Below are positions 52,675 through 62,175 of a stretch of 64,000 bases of DNA, one piece after another. The notes under the pieces were generated by a model. It worked only from the letters and a program-made list of their open reading frames with translations, searched no databases and had not been told where the DNA came from. The position numbers and the translations under genes were made by a program. The DNA is taken from assembly GCA_965211775.1 (NCBI GenBank), contig OZ242974.1:2728001-2792000 (forward strand). The letters run 5' to 3'. How positions within the stretch are numbered: the stretch's first letter is position 1; each line of letters begins with the position of its first letter. This DNA comes from Thiodiazotropha sp040506975 (GTDB lineage: Bacteria > Pseudomonadota > Gammaproteobacteria > Chromatiales > Chromatiaceae).

Positions 52675-53751
52675 ATGAGTAAAAACATATTGGTTTTGCC
52701 GGGTGACGGCATTGGACCTGAAATCGTTTCAGAGGCTGTCAAGGTATTGGCGGTGCTACGGGATGATTTCGGTTTGGACGTCGATCTCGATGAGGCATTG
52801 GTTGGCGGCGCTGCGATCGACGCAACGGGCGGGCCGTTGCCTGACGCCACGCTTGATTTGGCTCGTGAGGTGGACGCCATTCTGCTGGGCGCGGTTGGTG
52901 GACCTAAATGGGAGGCATTGGATATCTCAATTCGACCGGAGAAGGGGTTGTTGGGGCTGCGATCGGAGCTGAATCTGTTTGCCAATCTACGTCCCGCTAT
53001 CCTCTATCCTCAGCTGGCCGCGGCTTCCAGCCTCAAGGCGGATATCGTTGCCGGTCTCAACATCATGATAGTGCGCGAACTCACCGGTGGCATCTACTTC
53101 GGTCAGCCAAGAGGGGTTCGTGAACTGGACAGTGGTGAACGCCAGGGCTTTAACACACTTGTCTACAGCGAATCGGAGATTGAGCGTATCGCAGGAGTGG
53201 CCTTTGATATCGCCAGAAAGCGCGGCAGCAGGCTCTGTTCAGTGGACAAGGCCAACGTGCTCGAATCCACCGAGCTCTGGCGGGAGGTCGTTACGCGGGT
53301 TGGCGAGGCGTATACGGATGTGGAACTGAGTCACATGTATGTCGATAACGCTGCGATGCAACTGGTGAAATGGCCAAAACAGTTCGATGTGATGGTGACG
53401 ACCAATATGTTTGGGGATATTCTATCGGATTGTGCTGCGATGCTGACTGGCTCCATTGGCATGCTGCCGTCGGCCTCTCTGGATGAGCAGGGTAAAGGGA
53501 TGTATGAGCCGATTCACGGTTCGGCGCCGGATATTGCGGGCCAGGGTACAGCCAATCCCCTGGCAACGATTCTCTCCGTGGCCATGATGTTGCGCTACAG
53601 TCTTGATGAGCCGGTGATGGCGGATCGGATTGAACATGCAGTGGACAGGGTCCTGGATGACGGACTGCGCACAGCGGATATCATGTCGGAAGGGTTGACC
53701 GAAGTGAGCTGTGAATCGATGGGCGACGCCGTGGTATCGGCATTGAGTTGA
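52675..53751 (+). CDS. leuB: 3-isopropylmalate dehydrogenase LeuB
   Basis: 358 residues from ATG 52675 (MSKNILVLPGDGIGPEIV); a GTG one codon earlier is also possible. The NAD-binding decarboxylating dehydrogenase signature NMFGDILSDCAAMLTGSIGMLPSASL is present, with RELTGGIYFG. It catalyses the third step of leucine synthesis. The 114 bp after leuD hold an AT-rich stretch. Confidence 0.97.
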   Translation: MSKNILVLPGDGIGPEIVSEAVKVLAVLRDDFGLDVDLDEALVGGAAIDATGGPLPDATLDLAREVDAILLGAVGGPKWEALDISIRPEKGLLGLRSELNLFANLRPAILYPQLAAASSLKADIVAGLNIMIVRELTGGIYFGQPRGVRELDSGERQGFNTLVYSESEIERIAGVAFDIARKRGSRLCSVDKANVLESTELWREVVTRVGEAYTDVELSHMYVDNAAMQLVKWPKQFDVMVTTNMFGDILSDCAAMLTGSIGMLPSASLDEQGKGMYEPIHGSAPDIAGQGTANPLATILSVAMMLRYSLDEPVMADRIEHAVDRVLDDGLRTADIMSEGLTEVSCESMGDAVVSALS

Positions 53752-53812
53752 ACTGGAGGCTCTGCGGCTTGCCGCACCGGGCTAGTGAACTACTTTTTTT
53801 GGTTATATAGAG

Positions 53813-54928
53813 ATGAAACGAGTTGGATTTGTTGGTTGGCGCGGGATGGTGGGTTCCGTATTGATGGGGCGCATGCGGGAAGAGAATGACTTCGCCGCCA
53901 TTGAAGAGCCGGTATTCTTCACGACATCGCAAGTCGGCCAGCTGGGCCCGGATATCGGTAGAGAACGGTCACCGCTGAGAGATGCCACCGATATCGACGC
54001 CTTGATGCAGATGGATACGATTCTCACCTGTCAGGGCGGAAGCTACACAAACAAAGTCTATGACAGCTTGCGCTCGGCGGGTTGGCAAGGGTATTGGATC
54101 GATGCGGCATCCAGCCTGCGCATGAAGGACCACTCGCTGATCGTCCTGGATCCGGTGAATGACGGGGTTATTCGCGACGGTCTGGCTAACGGTACAAAGG
54201 ATTTTATCGGCGGCAACTGTACCGTGAGTTTGATGTTGATGGCGCTGGGCGGTCTGTTTCAGCAGGATCTCGTGGAGTGGGTGACATCCATGACCTATCA
54301 GGCCGCCTCGGGCGCGGGTGCGCGCAACATGCGTGAGTTGATCGGTCAGATGGGTGCGGTCGAGGCGTCGGTAAGGGATTATCTGGCTGATCCCGCTTCT
54401 GCTATCCTCGATATCGATCGGCAGGTGGCTGAGACGCTCCGTAGTGAGCGTTTCCCGACAGAGAATTTCGGAGCCGCCCTGGCGGGAAGTCTCATTCCGT
54501 GGATCGATGTGGCGCTGGAAAACGGTCAGAGCAAGGAGGAGTGGAAGGGATTCGTTGAAACCAACAAGATACTCGGTCGCAGCGATAAACCGGTTCCCAT
54601 CGACGGTACCTGCGTAAGAATCGGCTCTATGCGCTGTCATAGTCAGGCATTGACCATAAAGTTACGTAGTGACGTGCCGATAGACGAAGTGGAGTCGATA
54701 TTGGCCAGCGCCAATGATTGGGTGAAGGTTATCCCGAATACGCGGGATATTACGATACAGGAATTGAATCCTGCCCAGGTCACAGGAACCTTGTCCATCC
54801 CGGTGGGACGGCTGAGAAAGATGAATCTGGGCGAACAGTATCTGAATGCCTTTACGGTGGGTGACCAACTGCTTTGGGGTGCAGCTGAACCGTTGCGGCG
54901 TATGTTGAAAATTCTGCTGGAGGCTTGA
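53813..54928 (+). CDS. asd: Aspartate-semialdehyde dehydrogenase
   Basis: 371 residues, the length of the gammaproteobacterial Asd. GFVGWRGMVGSVLMGRM is the NADP-binding loop, the catalytic Cys is in GGNCTVSLML, and YQAASGAGARNMRELI follows. It reduces aspartyl phosphate toward Lys, Met, Thr and diaminopimelate. The leuB-asd-fimV-truA order is as in Pseudomonas. Confidence 0.97.
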   Translation: MKRVGFVGWRGMVGSVLMGRMREENDFAAIEEPVFFTTSQVGQLGPDIGRERSPLRDATDIDALMQMDTILTCQGGSYTNKVYDSLRSAGWQGYWIDAASSLRMKDHSLIVLDPVNDGVIRDGLANGTKDFIGGNCTVSLMLMALGGLFQQDLVEWVTSMTYQAASGAGARNMRELIGQMGAVEASVRDYLADPASAILDIDRQVAETLRSERFPTENFGAALAGSLIPWIDVALENGQSKEEWKGFVETNKILGRSDKPVPIDGTCVRIGSMRCHSQALTIKLRSDVPIDEVESILASANDWVKVIPNTRDITIQELNPAQVTGTLSIPVGRLRKMNLGEQYLNAFTVGDQLLWGAAEPLRRMLKILLEA

Positions 54929-54961
54929 AGCGCCGACAGAATGACTGCGCTGATGATGTGT

Positions 54962-55000
54962 AACCCCGTCGTAGAGTCGGCCGGCTGACGACGGGGTTTT
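54962..55000 (+). terminator. Rho-independent terminator after asd
   Basis: AACCCCGTCGT, a 15-nt loop, ACGACGGGGTT and TT: an 11-bp stem. The rest of the 54929-55338 gap is AT-rich, with a likely fimV promoter and no gene. Confidence 0.8.
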
Positions 55001-55338
55001 CTATTTCAGGCCAGGGAGTGGACAGATCGATTCAGCGTCGTTTTGCAGCAGATGGAGATGACAAAGGGTCAATCAGGCGTAGAGGGGTATTTATTCAGCG
55101 TGAAAAATTCGACCTGTTTCTCACTTTGGGTAGTCGCCGGCTAGCACTGGCAAAGTATCGCAAAAAATAGTGTGAAGATGATCGAAGTTTTGGTAAAAAG
55201 ATCATTTATCAGCTATAGTTAGCGACTAATTATTAAGTTTATTCTAAACCTATCGGGGCTGTTTCAGGGGACCATTTTGAACACTATATTTCGGAATGAG
55301 TTTGACCGGTGGGTTATGTTTTCTGGCAAGGAGGAAGC

Positions 55339-58050
55339 ATGATTCGTAAGCTGTCTCTGGCAGTGGCTGTCGCAACAGCCCTATCACCCGTTGGTGCTTT
55401 GGCTCTCGGATTGGGTGAAATTCATCCCCAGTCTGCTCTCAACCAAGCCTTCAAAGCCGATATCGATCTGCTTTCAGTATCCCAGGAAGAGTTGCAGGAT
55501 GTTCGTGTTTCGCTCGCCTCCCGCGAGGCCTTCGAGAAAGCAGGCATGGAGAGGCCTTATCTGTTGACTGGCCTGAAGTTCGCGCCGATGCTGACCCCCG
55601 CCGGCAAGCCGGTGATCTCCATCTCGAGCTCCGATGCCATTCGAGAGCCCTTCCTGAATTTCCTGATTGAGGTGAATTGGCCGAAAGGCAGGCTGGTGCG
55701 TGAGTATACGGTGCTGCTTGATCCGCCGGTTACCCTCAAACGCGCTCCACAGCCCGTTACATCTCCCACAACCGCAATGACACCTACAACCCGGGTCAGT
55801 AGGTCTCGGCCGGCAATGGTAACCTCCTCAACGAGCAGCGAGGGTGGCGCCAGGGAATATGGCCCTGTACAGCCCAATGACAATCTCTGGAAAATCGCCA
55901 AGGGCATGCAGCGGTCCGATGAGTCCGTGGAACAGGTGATGATGGCACTGCAGCGCCACAATCCCTCCGCATTCATCAATAACAACGTCAACAATCTCAA
56001 GGTCGGTAAAATACTGCGACTGCCGGAGGAGGCAGGCGTGACCACGATTTCCAAGCAGGAGGCGCGCGAGGAGTTTCTTGCACAGACCAGGGCCTGGCAG
56101 GCAGGGCGTACGGGTGACGCACGCCGTCCCGCGGTTTCCAAAAAGCCCGTCAAAACCGAAACCAAGGAAGAGGATCGTCTGCGTCTGATTTCAGCCAAAC
56201 CTGGTGAGGGCGAAGCTGCCGAACGGGAAGGCATGGCTGAATCCGAAAGTGAGATCAATCGCTTGCAAGACGAGATCATGCTTGTTCGCGAATCGAATGA
56301 AGGGGTCGTGCAAGAGAACAATGCACTGCGCAACCGGGTGCAGGAGCTGGAGAAGCAGATACAGGACATTCAGCGGTTGTTGACACTGAAGAGTGATCAG
56401 CTGGCGGAGATACAAACCGCTCAGGATATAGCTGCAGAGAAAATGGAGGAGATGGAGTCGGTCGAGGCTGTTCCGGCAGCAGCGCCCGAGACAGAGATGG
56501 AACCTGCGGCGGCGGAGGATGTGACCCCAACGGAACCGGAGGTTGAACCGAAAACCGCCGAGATCGAGGCGCCTGTTGTTCCCGTACCTCCTGGCACCGT
56601 GATCGAAGAGGTCGATATAGAGGCCCAGATCGAAGCCGCCCAACAGGAGGAAGCGCCTGCAGAAGAGACAGCTCCACCCCCTGTCGAGCCGGCGCCGACC
56701 CCTGCGCCTACGGCTCAACCGGAACCGGCGAAACCGCCTGTTTCCGTGTCGCCGCCGAAGAAGGTGGGCTATTTCGACGGTATCAGGGAAAACAGCACGC
56801 TGTTGGCCATAGTCGGTGGTGTGGCGGTATTGCTGATCGGCCTGTTGTGGATGATCATGCGTCGTCGGAAAGAGGCTGAAGCAGAATTCGCCGAGAGCAT
56901 TCTGGTGTCGCCTGACAGTGGTGTCGTGACCACGGGCAAGGAAGATTCCAGTTCACTTACCTCGCCGACCGATGAAACCTCATTCATGAGTGATTTCTCT
57001 CCCAGTGATATCGATGCGCTGCAGGATGAGACTGGTGAAGTCGATCCGCTCTCCGAGGCAGATGTCTATATCGCCTATGGCCGTTATCAACAGGCTGAAG
57101 AGCTGATCAAGCAGGCGATAGAGAAGAATCCGGAACGTGAGGAGCTCAAGCACAAACTTGCTGAAATCTACTTCTCTGCGAAAAAGCATCAGGATTTCAA
57201 CTCCCTTGCTCAAGAACTCCACGATGCGGGATTGGAGGATAAAGAGCCGGAAACCTGGTCGAAAATCGCTGCAATGGGTAAAGAACTGGATCCGTCATAC
57301 GCACTTTTCGCAGGGGCTGCCGGCATGGTCGCGGGCGGCGTTGCTGCGGCTGGTGAGGCATTGGATGACCTTGGCTTGGATCTCGGCTCCGAGCCGGCCG
57401 CCGAAGCCGAAGCGATGGCCGAGACCCCCGAAGCTCAGGATTCTTCTGACATAGAAATCGATTCAATGGATCTGAGTGGCCTTGAAAATCTTGATGAAAT
57501 GGATTCCGAAAGCCTCGAAGGCAATCTGTCGCTGGACTCGGAATTTCTAAACAAGATGGAGTCTGGCGAGAGCTCGGTGGAAGGGGACGAGGCGCTGGAT
57601 ATTGATCTCAGTGATCTGGAGATGGACTCAGAACAGAGCAGTGCCGCTGAAGAGCCTCAGCCCTTCGATCTTTCCGACGTTGAAGGAGATTCGGAGATCG
57701 CTGCTGACTTGGGTGCATCGGATGGATCCGATGCCATAGAACTCGAAGATTCCGAATCGTGGGATAACCTGGATCTGGAGAGTATCGAAAAGGAACTCGA
57801 AGGGCTCTCGTCGGATCTCGATAGCGAAGACTCGGAAGCTGTGGATGAGTTGAGTCTGCTGCAAAGTCATAGTGAAAACCTGGATCTCGATTCCACGGAT
57901 GAGATTACGACCAAGTTGGATTTGGCCCAGGCCTATATAGATATGGGTGATATTGAAGGCGCCAAGAGCATCCTTGACGAGGTTTCCAGCGAAGGCAGTG
58001 AAGCACAACAGAAAGAGGCCCAGGAGTTACTCAACGGTCTCGGCACTTAA
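55339..58050 (+). CDS. fimV: FimV/HubP-family polar landmark protein
   Basis: 903 residues. The start ATG 55339 has GGAGGAAG just upstream. The signal peptide ends near ALA. The FimV N-terminal domain (LGLGEIHPQSALNQAFKADI) is followed by a LysM peptidoglycan-binding region (about 175-230) and a coiled coil (about 300-370). Then come a Pro/Glu-rich stretch, one membrane helix (STLLAIVGGVAVLLIGLLWMI), a long acidic cytoplasmic part and the C-terminal TPR motif (TTKLDLAQAYIDMGDIEGAKSIL). In Vibrio the homologue HubP gathers FlhG and ParA-type proteins at the pole, linking it with fleN and parC here. Confidence 0.95.
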   Translation: MIRKLSLAVAVATALSPVGALALGLGEIHPQSALNQAFKADIDLLSVSQEELQDVRVSLASREAFEKAGMERPYLLTGLKFAPMLTPAGKPVISISSSDAIREPFLNFLIEVNWPKGRLVREYTVLLDPPVTLKRAPQPVTSPTTAMTPTTRVSRSRPAMVTSSTSSEGGAREYGPVQPNDNLWKIAKGMQRSDESVEQVMMALQRHNPSAFINNNVNNLKVGKILRLPEEAGVTTISKQEAREEFLAQTRAWQAGRTGDARRPAVSKKPVKTETKEEDRLRLISAKPGEGEAAEREGMAESESEINRLQDEIMLVRESNEGVVQENNALRNRVQELEKQIQDIQRLLTLKSDQLAEIQTAQDIAAEKMEEMESVEAVPAAAPETEMEPAAAEDVTPTEPEVEPKTAEIEAPVVPVPPGTVIEEVDIEAQIEAAQQEEAPAEETAPPPVEPAPTPAPTAQPEPAKPPVSVSPPKKVGYFDGIRENSTLLAIVGGVAVLLIGLLWMIMRRRKEAEAEFAESILVSPDSGVVTTGKEDSSSLTSPTDETSFMSDFSPSDIDALQDETGEVDPLSEADVYIAYGRYQQAEELIKQAIEKNPEREELKHKLAEIYFSAKKHQDFNSLAQELHDAGLEDKEPETWSKIAAMGKELDPSYALFAGAAGMVAGGVAAAGEALDDLGLDLGSEPAAEAEAMAETPEAQDSSDIEIDSMDLSGLENLDEMDSESLEGNLSLDSEFLNKMESGESSVEGDEALDIDLSDLEMDSEQSSAAEEPQPFDLSDVEGDSEIAADLGASDGSDAIELEDSESWDNLDLESIEKELEGLSSDLDSEDSEAVDELSLLQSHSENLDLDSTDEITTKLDLAQAYIDMGDIEGAKSILDEVSSEGSEAQQKEAQELLNGLGT

Positions 58051-58074
58051 GTCAGAGAGTTTCAAATCTCATAA

Positions 58075-58103
58075 GGGGCGCACTCCGGGTGCGCCCTTTT
58101 TTT
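58075..58103 (+). terminator. Rho-independent terminator after fimV
   Basis: GGGCGCA, loop CTCCGGG, TGCGCCC, then seven T: a strong stem and T run 25 bp after the fimV stop. Confidence 0.9.
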
Positions 58104-58124
58104 ATTGCGCTTGTCCTATGGCCG

Positions 58125-58148
58125 ATTGGATTAGTGTTAGCAGGCCCT
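58125..58148. repeat. Solo arm of the 31884-32152 inverted-repeat element
   Basis: ATTGGATTAGTGTTAGCAGG plus CCCT matches the right terminal arm of the 269-bp element with one change. No second arm is found nearby. Confidence 0.65.
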
Positions 58149-58181
58149 CGACCAAAAAGCTAAATTTAAGTGAAAGAATTA

Positions 58182-58390
58182 GCCGCAAATGAACGCTAGT
58201 CACCGCCAATAAACGCGAATTGTTCAAAATCAGGATAAAATCGGTAATGATCTGTAATTCATATGCTATGAACCATGAAATCCCATGAAGGTTTCTTACA
58301 ACGGAACTTACATGGGATTATTTGTGCGATCACTACTCACATTGTCCTTTCAATTGCGATAGTTTGCGGTGATTGGCGTTGATTCGCGGC
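58182..58390. repeat. MITE-like element with imperfect 41-bp inverted ends
   Basis: GCCGCAAATGAACGCTAGTC (58182 on) and, on the complement of the right end, GCCGCGAATCAACGCCAATC continue to pair over about 40 bp. The centre holds ATCCCATG...CATGGGAT. No gene is present; the 58051-58405 gap is filled by the terminator, the solo arm and this element. Confidence 0.65.
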
Positions 58391-58405
58391 ATAATCAAAA
58401 GTTTT

Positions 58406-59434
58406 CCTGATTACTCATGAGGCTCAGCTATTGAGCCTGTGGTGCAAGCATAATGGAACCTACTGAATAAAAGAGGATTTCATCATGCCGAGAAATACTA
58501 TTCAATTTCAAAAAGGTCTTGGTTTGCACGATTCTCTGGAACAATATGGGACCGAGGATCAGTGTCGACAGGCATTGTATGATTTGCGCTGGCCGACGGG
58601 CTATGTCTGCCCTGAGTGCGGCAACACAACAGGCTGTGAACTCAAAAAGCGTCAGATATATCAATGTCACAAGTGCCATCATCAGACTTCCCTGACCGCC
58701 GGCAGCATCTTCCATGGCACCAAGCTGCCGCTGAGAACGTGGTTTCTTGCGATCTATCTGTTGACCCAACGCAAGAAAAGTATCTCGGCGCTGCAACTTT
58801 CCCGCGAAATCGGGGTGAACTACAATACGGCCTGGCGACTCAAGCATAAGTTGATGCAGGTGATGATGGAACGTGAGCGTGGAAAAAAACTGGCCGGTCG
58901 CATCGAATTGGATGATGCTTATCTCGGAGGCGAGCAAGCCGGTAAGCGTGGTCGTGGGTCGCGCAACAAAATCCCTTTCGTAGCTGCTGTTGAGACGACG
59001 CGGGACGGCAGGCCCATGAAAATTCAACTGCGTCGTGTAAGGGGCTTCCGCAAACGTGAAATCGCCCGCTACGCCCGCTCCTGCTTGATGCCTGGCAGCG
59101 AAGTCTTTACCGATGGGCTTTGGTGCTTTAGTGGCGTGACAACCGCTGATTGCCATCATAACCCCATGGTGACGGGTGGTGGGCGCCAAAGTGTCCAGTA
59201 TTCGTGCTTCAAATGGGTAAACACGATGTTGGGTAATGTCAAAAACAGTCTGTTGGGTACTTTTCATGCGATTCGAGATAAACATGTGTCGCGTTATCTT
59301 GCTGAGTTCGAATATCGGTTTAACCGCCGTTTCGATTTACCCGCCATGATTGAACGATTGCTTTTTGCCGCTCTTCGCACTCCACCTATGCCATATCGCC
59401 TCTTGAGAATGGCTGAGGTTTAGGGGTAATCAGG
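58406..59434 (+). mobile_element. IS1595 copy 6 (1029 bp) between fimV and truA
   Basis: Complete, flanked by the 8-bp duplication AAAGTTTT (58398-58405 and 59435-59442). It does not break a gene but sits between fimV and truA, normally near neighbours. Confidence 0.96.
58485..59423 (+). CDS. IS1595-family transposase
   Basis: 312 codons. One residue differs from the common form (Ser for Phe in LHDSLEQY). Motifs are intact and it is likely functional. Confidence 0.94.
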   Translation: MPRNTIQFQKGLGLHDSLEQYGTEDQCRQALYDLRWPTGYVCPECGNTTGCELKKRQIYQCHKCHHQTSLTAGSIFHGTKLPLRTWFLAIYLLTQRKKSISALQLSREIGVNYNTAWRLKHKLMQVMMERERGKKLAGRIELDDAYLGGEQAGKRGRGSRNKIPFVAAVETTRDGRPMKIQLRRVRGFRKREIARYARSCLMPGSEVFTDGLWCFSGVTTADCHHNPMVTGGGRQSVQYSCFKWVNTMLGNVKNSLLGTFHAIRDKHVSRYLAEFEYRFNRRFDLPAMIERLLFAALRTPPMPYRLLRMAEV

Positions 59435-59510
59435 AAAGTTTTTTTAAATTATTTGATTGGTTGTTTGCTCATTAAGTGGCGAAGAGCCTTTTTTTATATC
59501 AGGGTATGTG

Positions 59511-60293
59511 ATGAAGATAGCGCTGGGTGTGGAATACGATGGCAGTGCATTTCACGGCTGGCAGTACCAGGGAGATGTTCGGAGTGTACAGGAGTTGTTA
59601 CAACAGGCCCTCTCCAGAGTGGCTGATCATGAGGTGACAGTTCACTGCGCCGGCCGGACAGACTGCGGTGTGCATGCCACGGGGCAAGTGGTTCATTTTG
59701 AGACAGATGCCAAAAGATCCGATCGTTCCTGGGTGTTGGGAAGCAATGCCAATCTGCCGTTGGATATCAGCATCGGTTGGGCCAAACAGGTTCCGGCGGC
59801 ATTTCACGCACGTTTTTCCGCTGTTGCCAGGCATTACCGTTACCTGATCCTGAATCGGCGTTTTCGTTCTGCCCAGTGGTGTGATCGGGCGGTTTGGATT
59901 CACCGTCCCCTGGATGAGTCACGCATGCAGCGGGCGGCACAGGCACTGGTCGGTACCCACGACTTCTCTTCATACCGGGCGATGGGGTGTCAAGCCAAAC
60001 ATCCGGTCAGGACAGTTCACCGACTGCAGGTCGAACGGGTTGGCGAGTTTATCTCAATCGAGGTTTATGCCAATGCCTTTTTACATCATATGGTGCGCAA
60101 CATCGCCGGTGTTTTGATTGCCATCGGAAAAGGCGAGCAGGATGAGTCTTGGACTCAGGATGTTTTGGCGTTGCGTGATCGTACGCTGGGTGGGGTCACA
60201 GCGCCGCCGCAAGGGCTCTATCTGACGAAGGTCGACTATCCACAGGCATTTGCGATCCCCGATCCGCCCGGATCTGGTTTTTGCCTGTGTTAG
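59511..60293 (+). CDS. truA: tRNA pseudouridine(38-40) synthase TruA
   Basis: 260 residues from ATG 59511 (MKIALGVEYDGSAFHGWQYQ). The catalytic Asp is in GRTDCGVHATGQV, with HHMVRNIAGVL near the end. It modifies the anticodon arm of many tRNAs. The frame is open upstream, but the family start is here. Confidence 0.96.
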   Translation: MKIALGVEYDGSAFHGWQYQGDVRSVQELLQQALSRVADHEVTVHCAGRTDCGVHATGQVVHFETDAKRSDRSWVLGSNANLPLDISIGWAKQVPAAFHARFSAVARHYRYLILNRRFRSAQWCDRAVWIHRPLDESRMQRAAQALVGTHDFSSYRAMGCQAKHPVRTVHRLQVERVGEFISIEVYANAFLHHMVRNIAGVLIAIGKGEQDESWTQDVLALRDRTLGGVTAPPQGLYLTKVDYPQAFAIPDPPGSGFCLC

Positions 60294-60350
60294 AGCCTGT
60301 CAACACTACACTAGCCTCAGGGAGATGCATCATGTATCTTTCAGCAGTTT

Positions 60351-60974
60351 ATGAGAACACGTATCAAAATTTGCGGCATTACCAGGGTTGAAGACGCTGC
60401 CGATGCTGTTCGGTTGGGCGCTGATGCCATAGGATTGGTATTCTACCCCGCCAGCCCGCGTGCCGTTTCGCTACGGCAGGCCAAGACCATTGTGGAAAGT
60501 CTGCCGCCCTTTGTCACGGTAGTTGGTCTGTTTGTCGATCAGGATCGGGATACGATTGAAAGGTATATACATGAAGTTCAAATCGATCTGTTGCAATTTC
60601 ATGGTGACGAGTCGGCGCATGAGTGCAGTCGATACGCCAGGCCGTGGATCAAAGCGATACGTATGCGCGAGGGGATTGATCTAGCCGAGATTGCGCGCAC
60701 TTACGGCAGAGCGGCGGGGCTTTTGCTGGACAGCTACAAGGCGGGTGTTCCCGGAGGAACCGGCGAGTGTTTCGATTGGGGTCGAATACCTGCAACCCTG
60801 GCTTCGAGGATAATCCTTGCAGGTGGTCTCGATCCGCAAAATGTGGCTCAGGCCATTAAGCAGGTGCACCCCTATGCGGTGGATGTGAGCGGCGGCGTCG
60901 AACGCTCAAAGGGTATTAAAGACGCGGCAAAAATTGAGGCATTTATTGCAGGAGTTAAGCGTGGAGACAACTGA
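60351..60974 (+). CDS. trpF: Phosphoribosylanthranilate isomerase TrpF
   Basis: 207 residues, a TIM barrel. It begins RIKICGITRVEDA with the catalytic Cys, and the catalytic Asp lies in LLLDSYKAG. VDVSGGVERSKGIKD is the phosphate loop. Third step of tryptophan synthesis from anthranilate. Overlaps trpB by 14 bp. Confidence 0.96.
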   Translation: MRTRIKICGITRVEDAADAVRLGADAIGLVFYPASPRAVSLRQAKTIVESLPPFVTVVGLFVDQDRDTIERYIHEVQIDLLQFHGDESAHECSRYARPWIKAIRMREGIDLAEIARTYGRAAGLLLDSYKAGVPGGTGECFDWGRIPATLASRIILAGGLDPQNVAQAIKQVHPYAVDVSGGVERSKGIKDAAKIEAFIAGVKRGDN

Positions 60975-62175
60975 GAAAATCATTGGGTCCCTACCCGATG
61001 ATAAAGGGCATTTTGGTCCATATGGTGGGCTCTTTGTCTCGGAAACACTGATGGCGCCGCTTGAAGAGTTACGTCAAGCCTACCATCGTTTTATGAATGA
61101 CCCGGAGTTTCTCGAGGAGCTGGATCAGGATCTTGCTCACTATGTCGGCCGTCCTTCCCCCATCTATCATGCCAAGCGCTGGAGTGAAAAGCTGGGTGGC
61201 GCTCAGATCTACCTGAAGCGAGAAGACCTTAACCATACCGGTGCCCACAAGGTCAATAACACGGTGGGACAGGCGCTGCTTGCCAGGCATATGGGTAAGG
61301 CCCGGATCATCGCGGAGACGGGTGCGGGTCAACATGGTGTGGCCAGTGCCACAGTGGCTGCCAGGCTTGGCTTGGAGTGCGTTGTCTATATGGGGGCTGT
61401 TGATATTGCGCGGCAGGGGGCGAACGTCTATCGCATGCGCCTGCTGGGTGCAGAGGTGAGGGCGGTTGAATCGGGTTCCAGAACCCTCAAGGACGCGCTC
61501 AACGAGGCCATGCGAGATTGGGTGACCAATGTGGATAACACCTTTTATATCATCGGCACGGTTGCCGGGCCTCACCCCTATCCGGCGATGGTACGCGATT
61601 TCCAGGCGGTTATCGGCAGAGAGGCACGCCCCCAGATGGAACGCCAGGCCGGACGGCAGCCGGATGCGCTGGTCGCTTGTGTCGGTGGAGGATCTAATGC
61701 GATCGGGCTTTTCTACCCCTATCTGGATGACAAAGAGATCGCCATCTATGGCGTCGAGGCCGCCGGAAACGGTTTGGAAACAGGTCAGCACGCTGCACCG
61801 CTCTGTGCCGGACAACCTGGTGTGTTGCATGGCAATCGCACCTACCTGATGGAAGACAAGGATGGACAGATTATAGAAACCCATTCCATATCCGCCGGCC
61901 TTGATTATCCGGGGGTTGGTCCGGAGCATGCGTGGCTGAAGGATAGCGGCCGCGCCAACTATGTCGCTGTGACCGACGACCAGGCCCTTGCGGCATTTCA
62001 TGATCTGACCAGGATCGAGGGCATCATTCCTGCACTCGAGTCGAGCCACGCCCTTGCCTATGCGGCAAAGCTTGCCACTACCATGAGTCCGGACCAGATT
62101 ATCCTGGTCAACCTTTCGGGCAGGGGTGACAAGGACATGCATACCGTAGCGGCGCGAGAGGGGATCCAGTTATGA
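60961..62175 (+). CDS. trpB: Tryptophan synthase beta chain TrpB
   Basis: 404 residues from GTG 60961, chosen because CAGGAG lies 8 bp upstream and the family opening GPYGGLFVSETLM then has normal spacing. The PLP Lys is in LNHTGAHKVNNTVGQ and the phosphate loop is CVGGGSNAIG. It joins indole and serine. Overlaps trpF and trpA (ATGA). Confidence 0.96.
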   Translation: METTEKIIGSLPDDKGHFGPYGGLFVSETLMAPLEELRQAYHRFMNDPEFLEELDQDLAHYVGRPSPIYHAKRWSEKLGGAQIYLKREDLNHTGAHKVNNTVGQALLARHMGKARIIAETGAGQHGVASATVAARLGLECVVYMGAVDIARQGANVYRMRLLGAEVRAVESGSRTLKDALNEAMRDWVTNVDNTFYIIGTVAGPHPYPAMVRDFQAVIGREARPQMERQAGRQPDALVACVGGGSNAIGLFYPYLDDKEIAIYGVEAAGNGLETGQHAAPLCAGQPGVLHGNRTYLMEDKDGQIIETHSISAGLDYPGVGPEHAWLKDSGRANYVAVTDDQALAAFHDLTRIEGIIPALESSHALAYAAKLATTMSPDQIILVNLSGRGDKDMHTVAAREGIQL

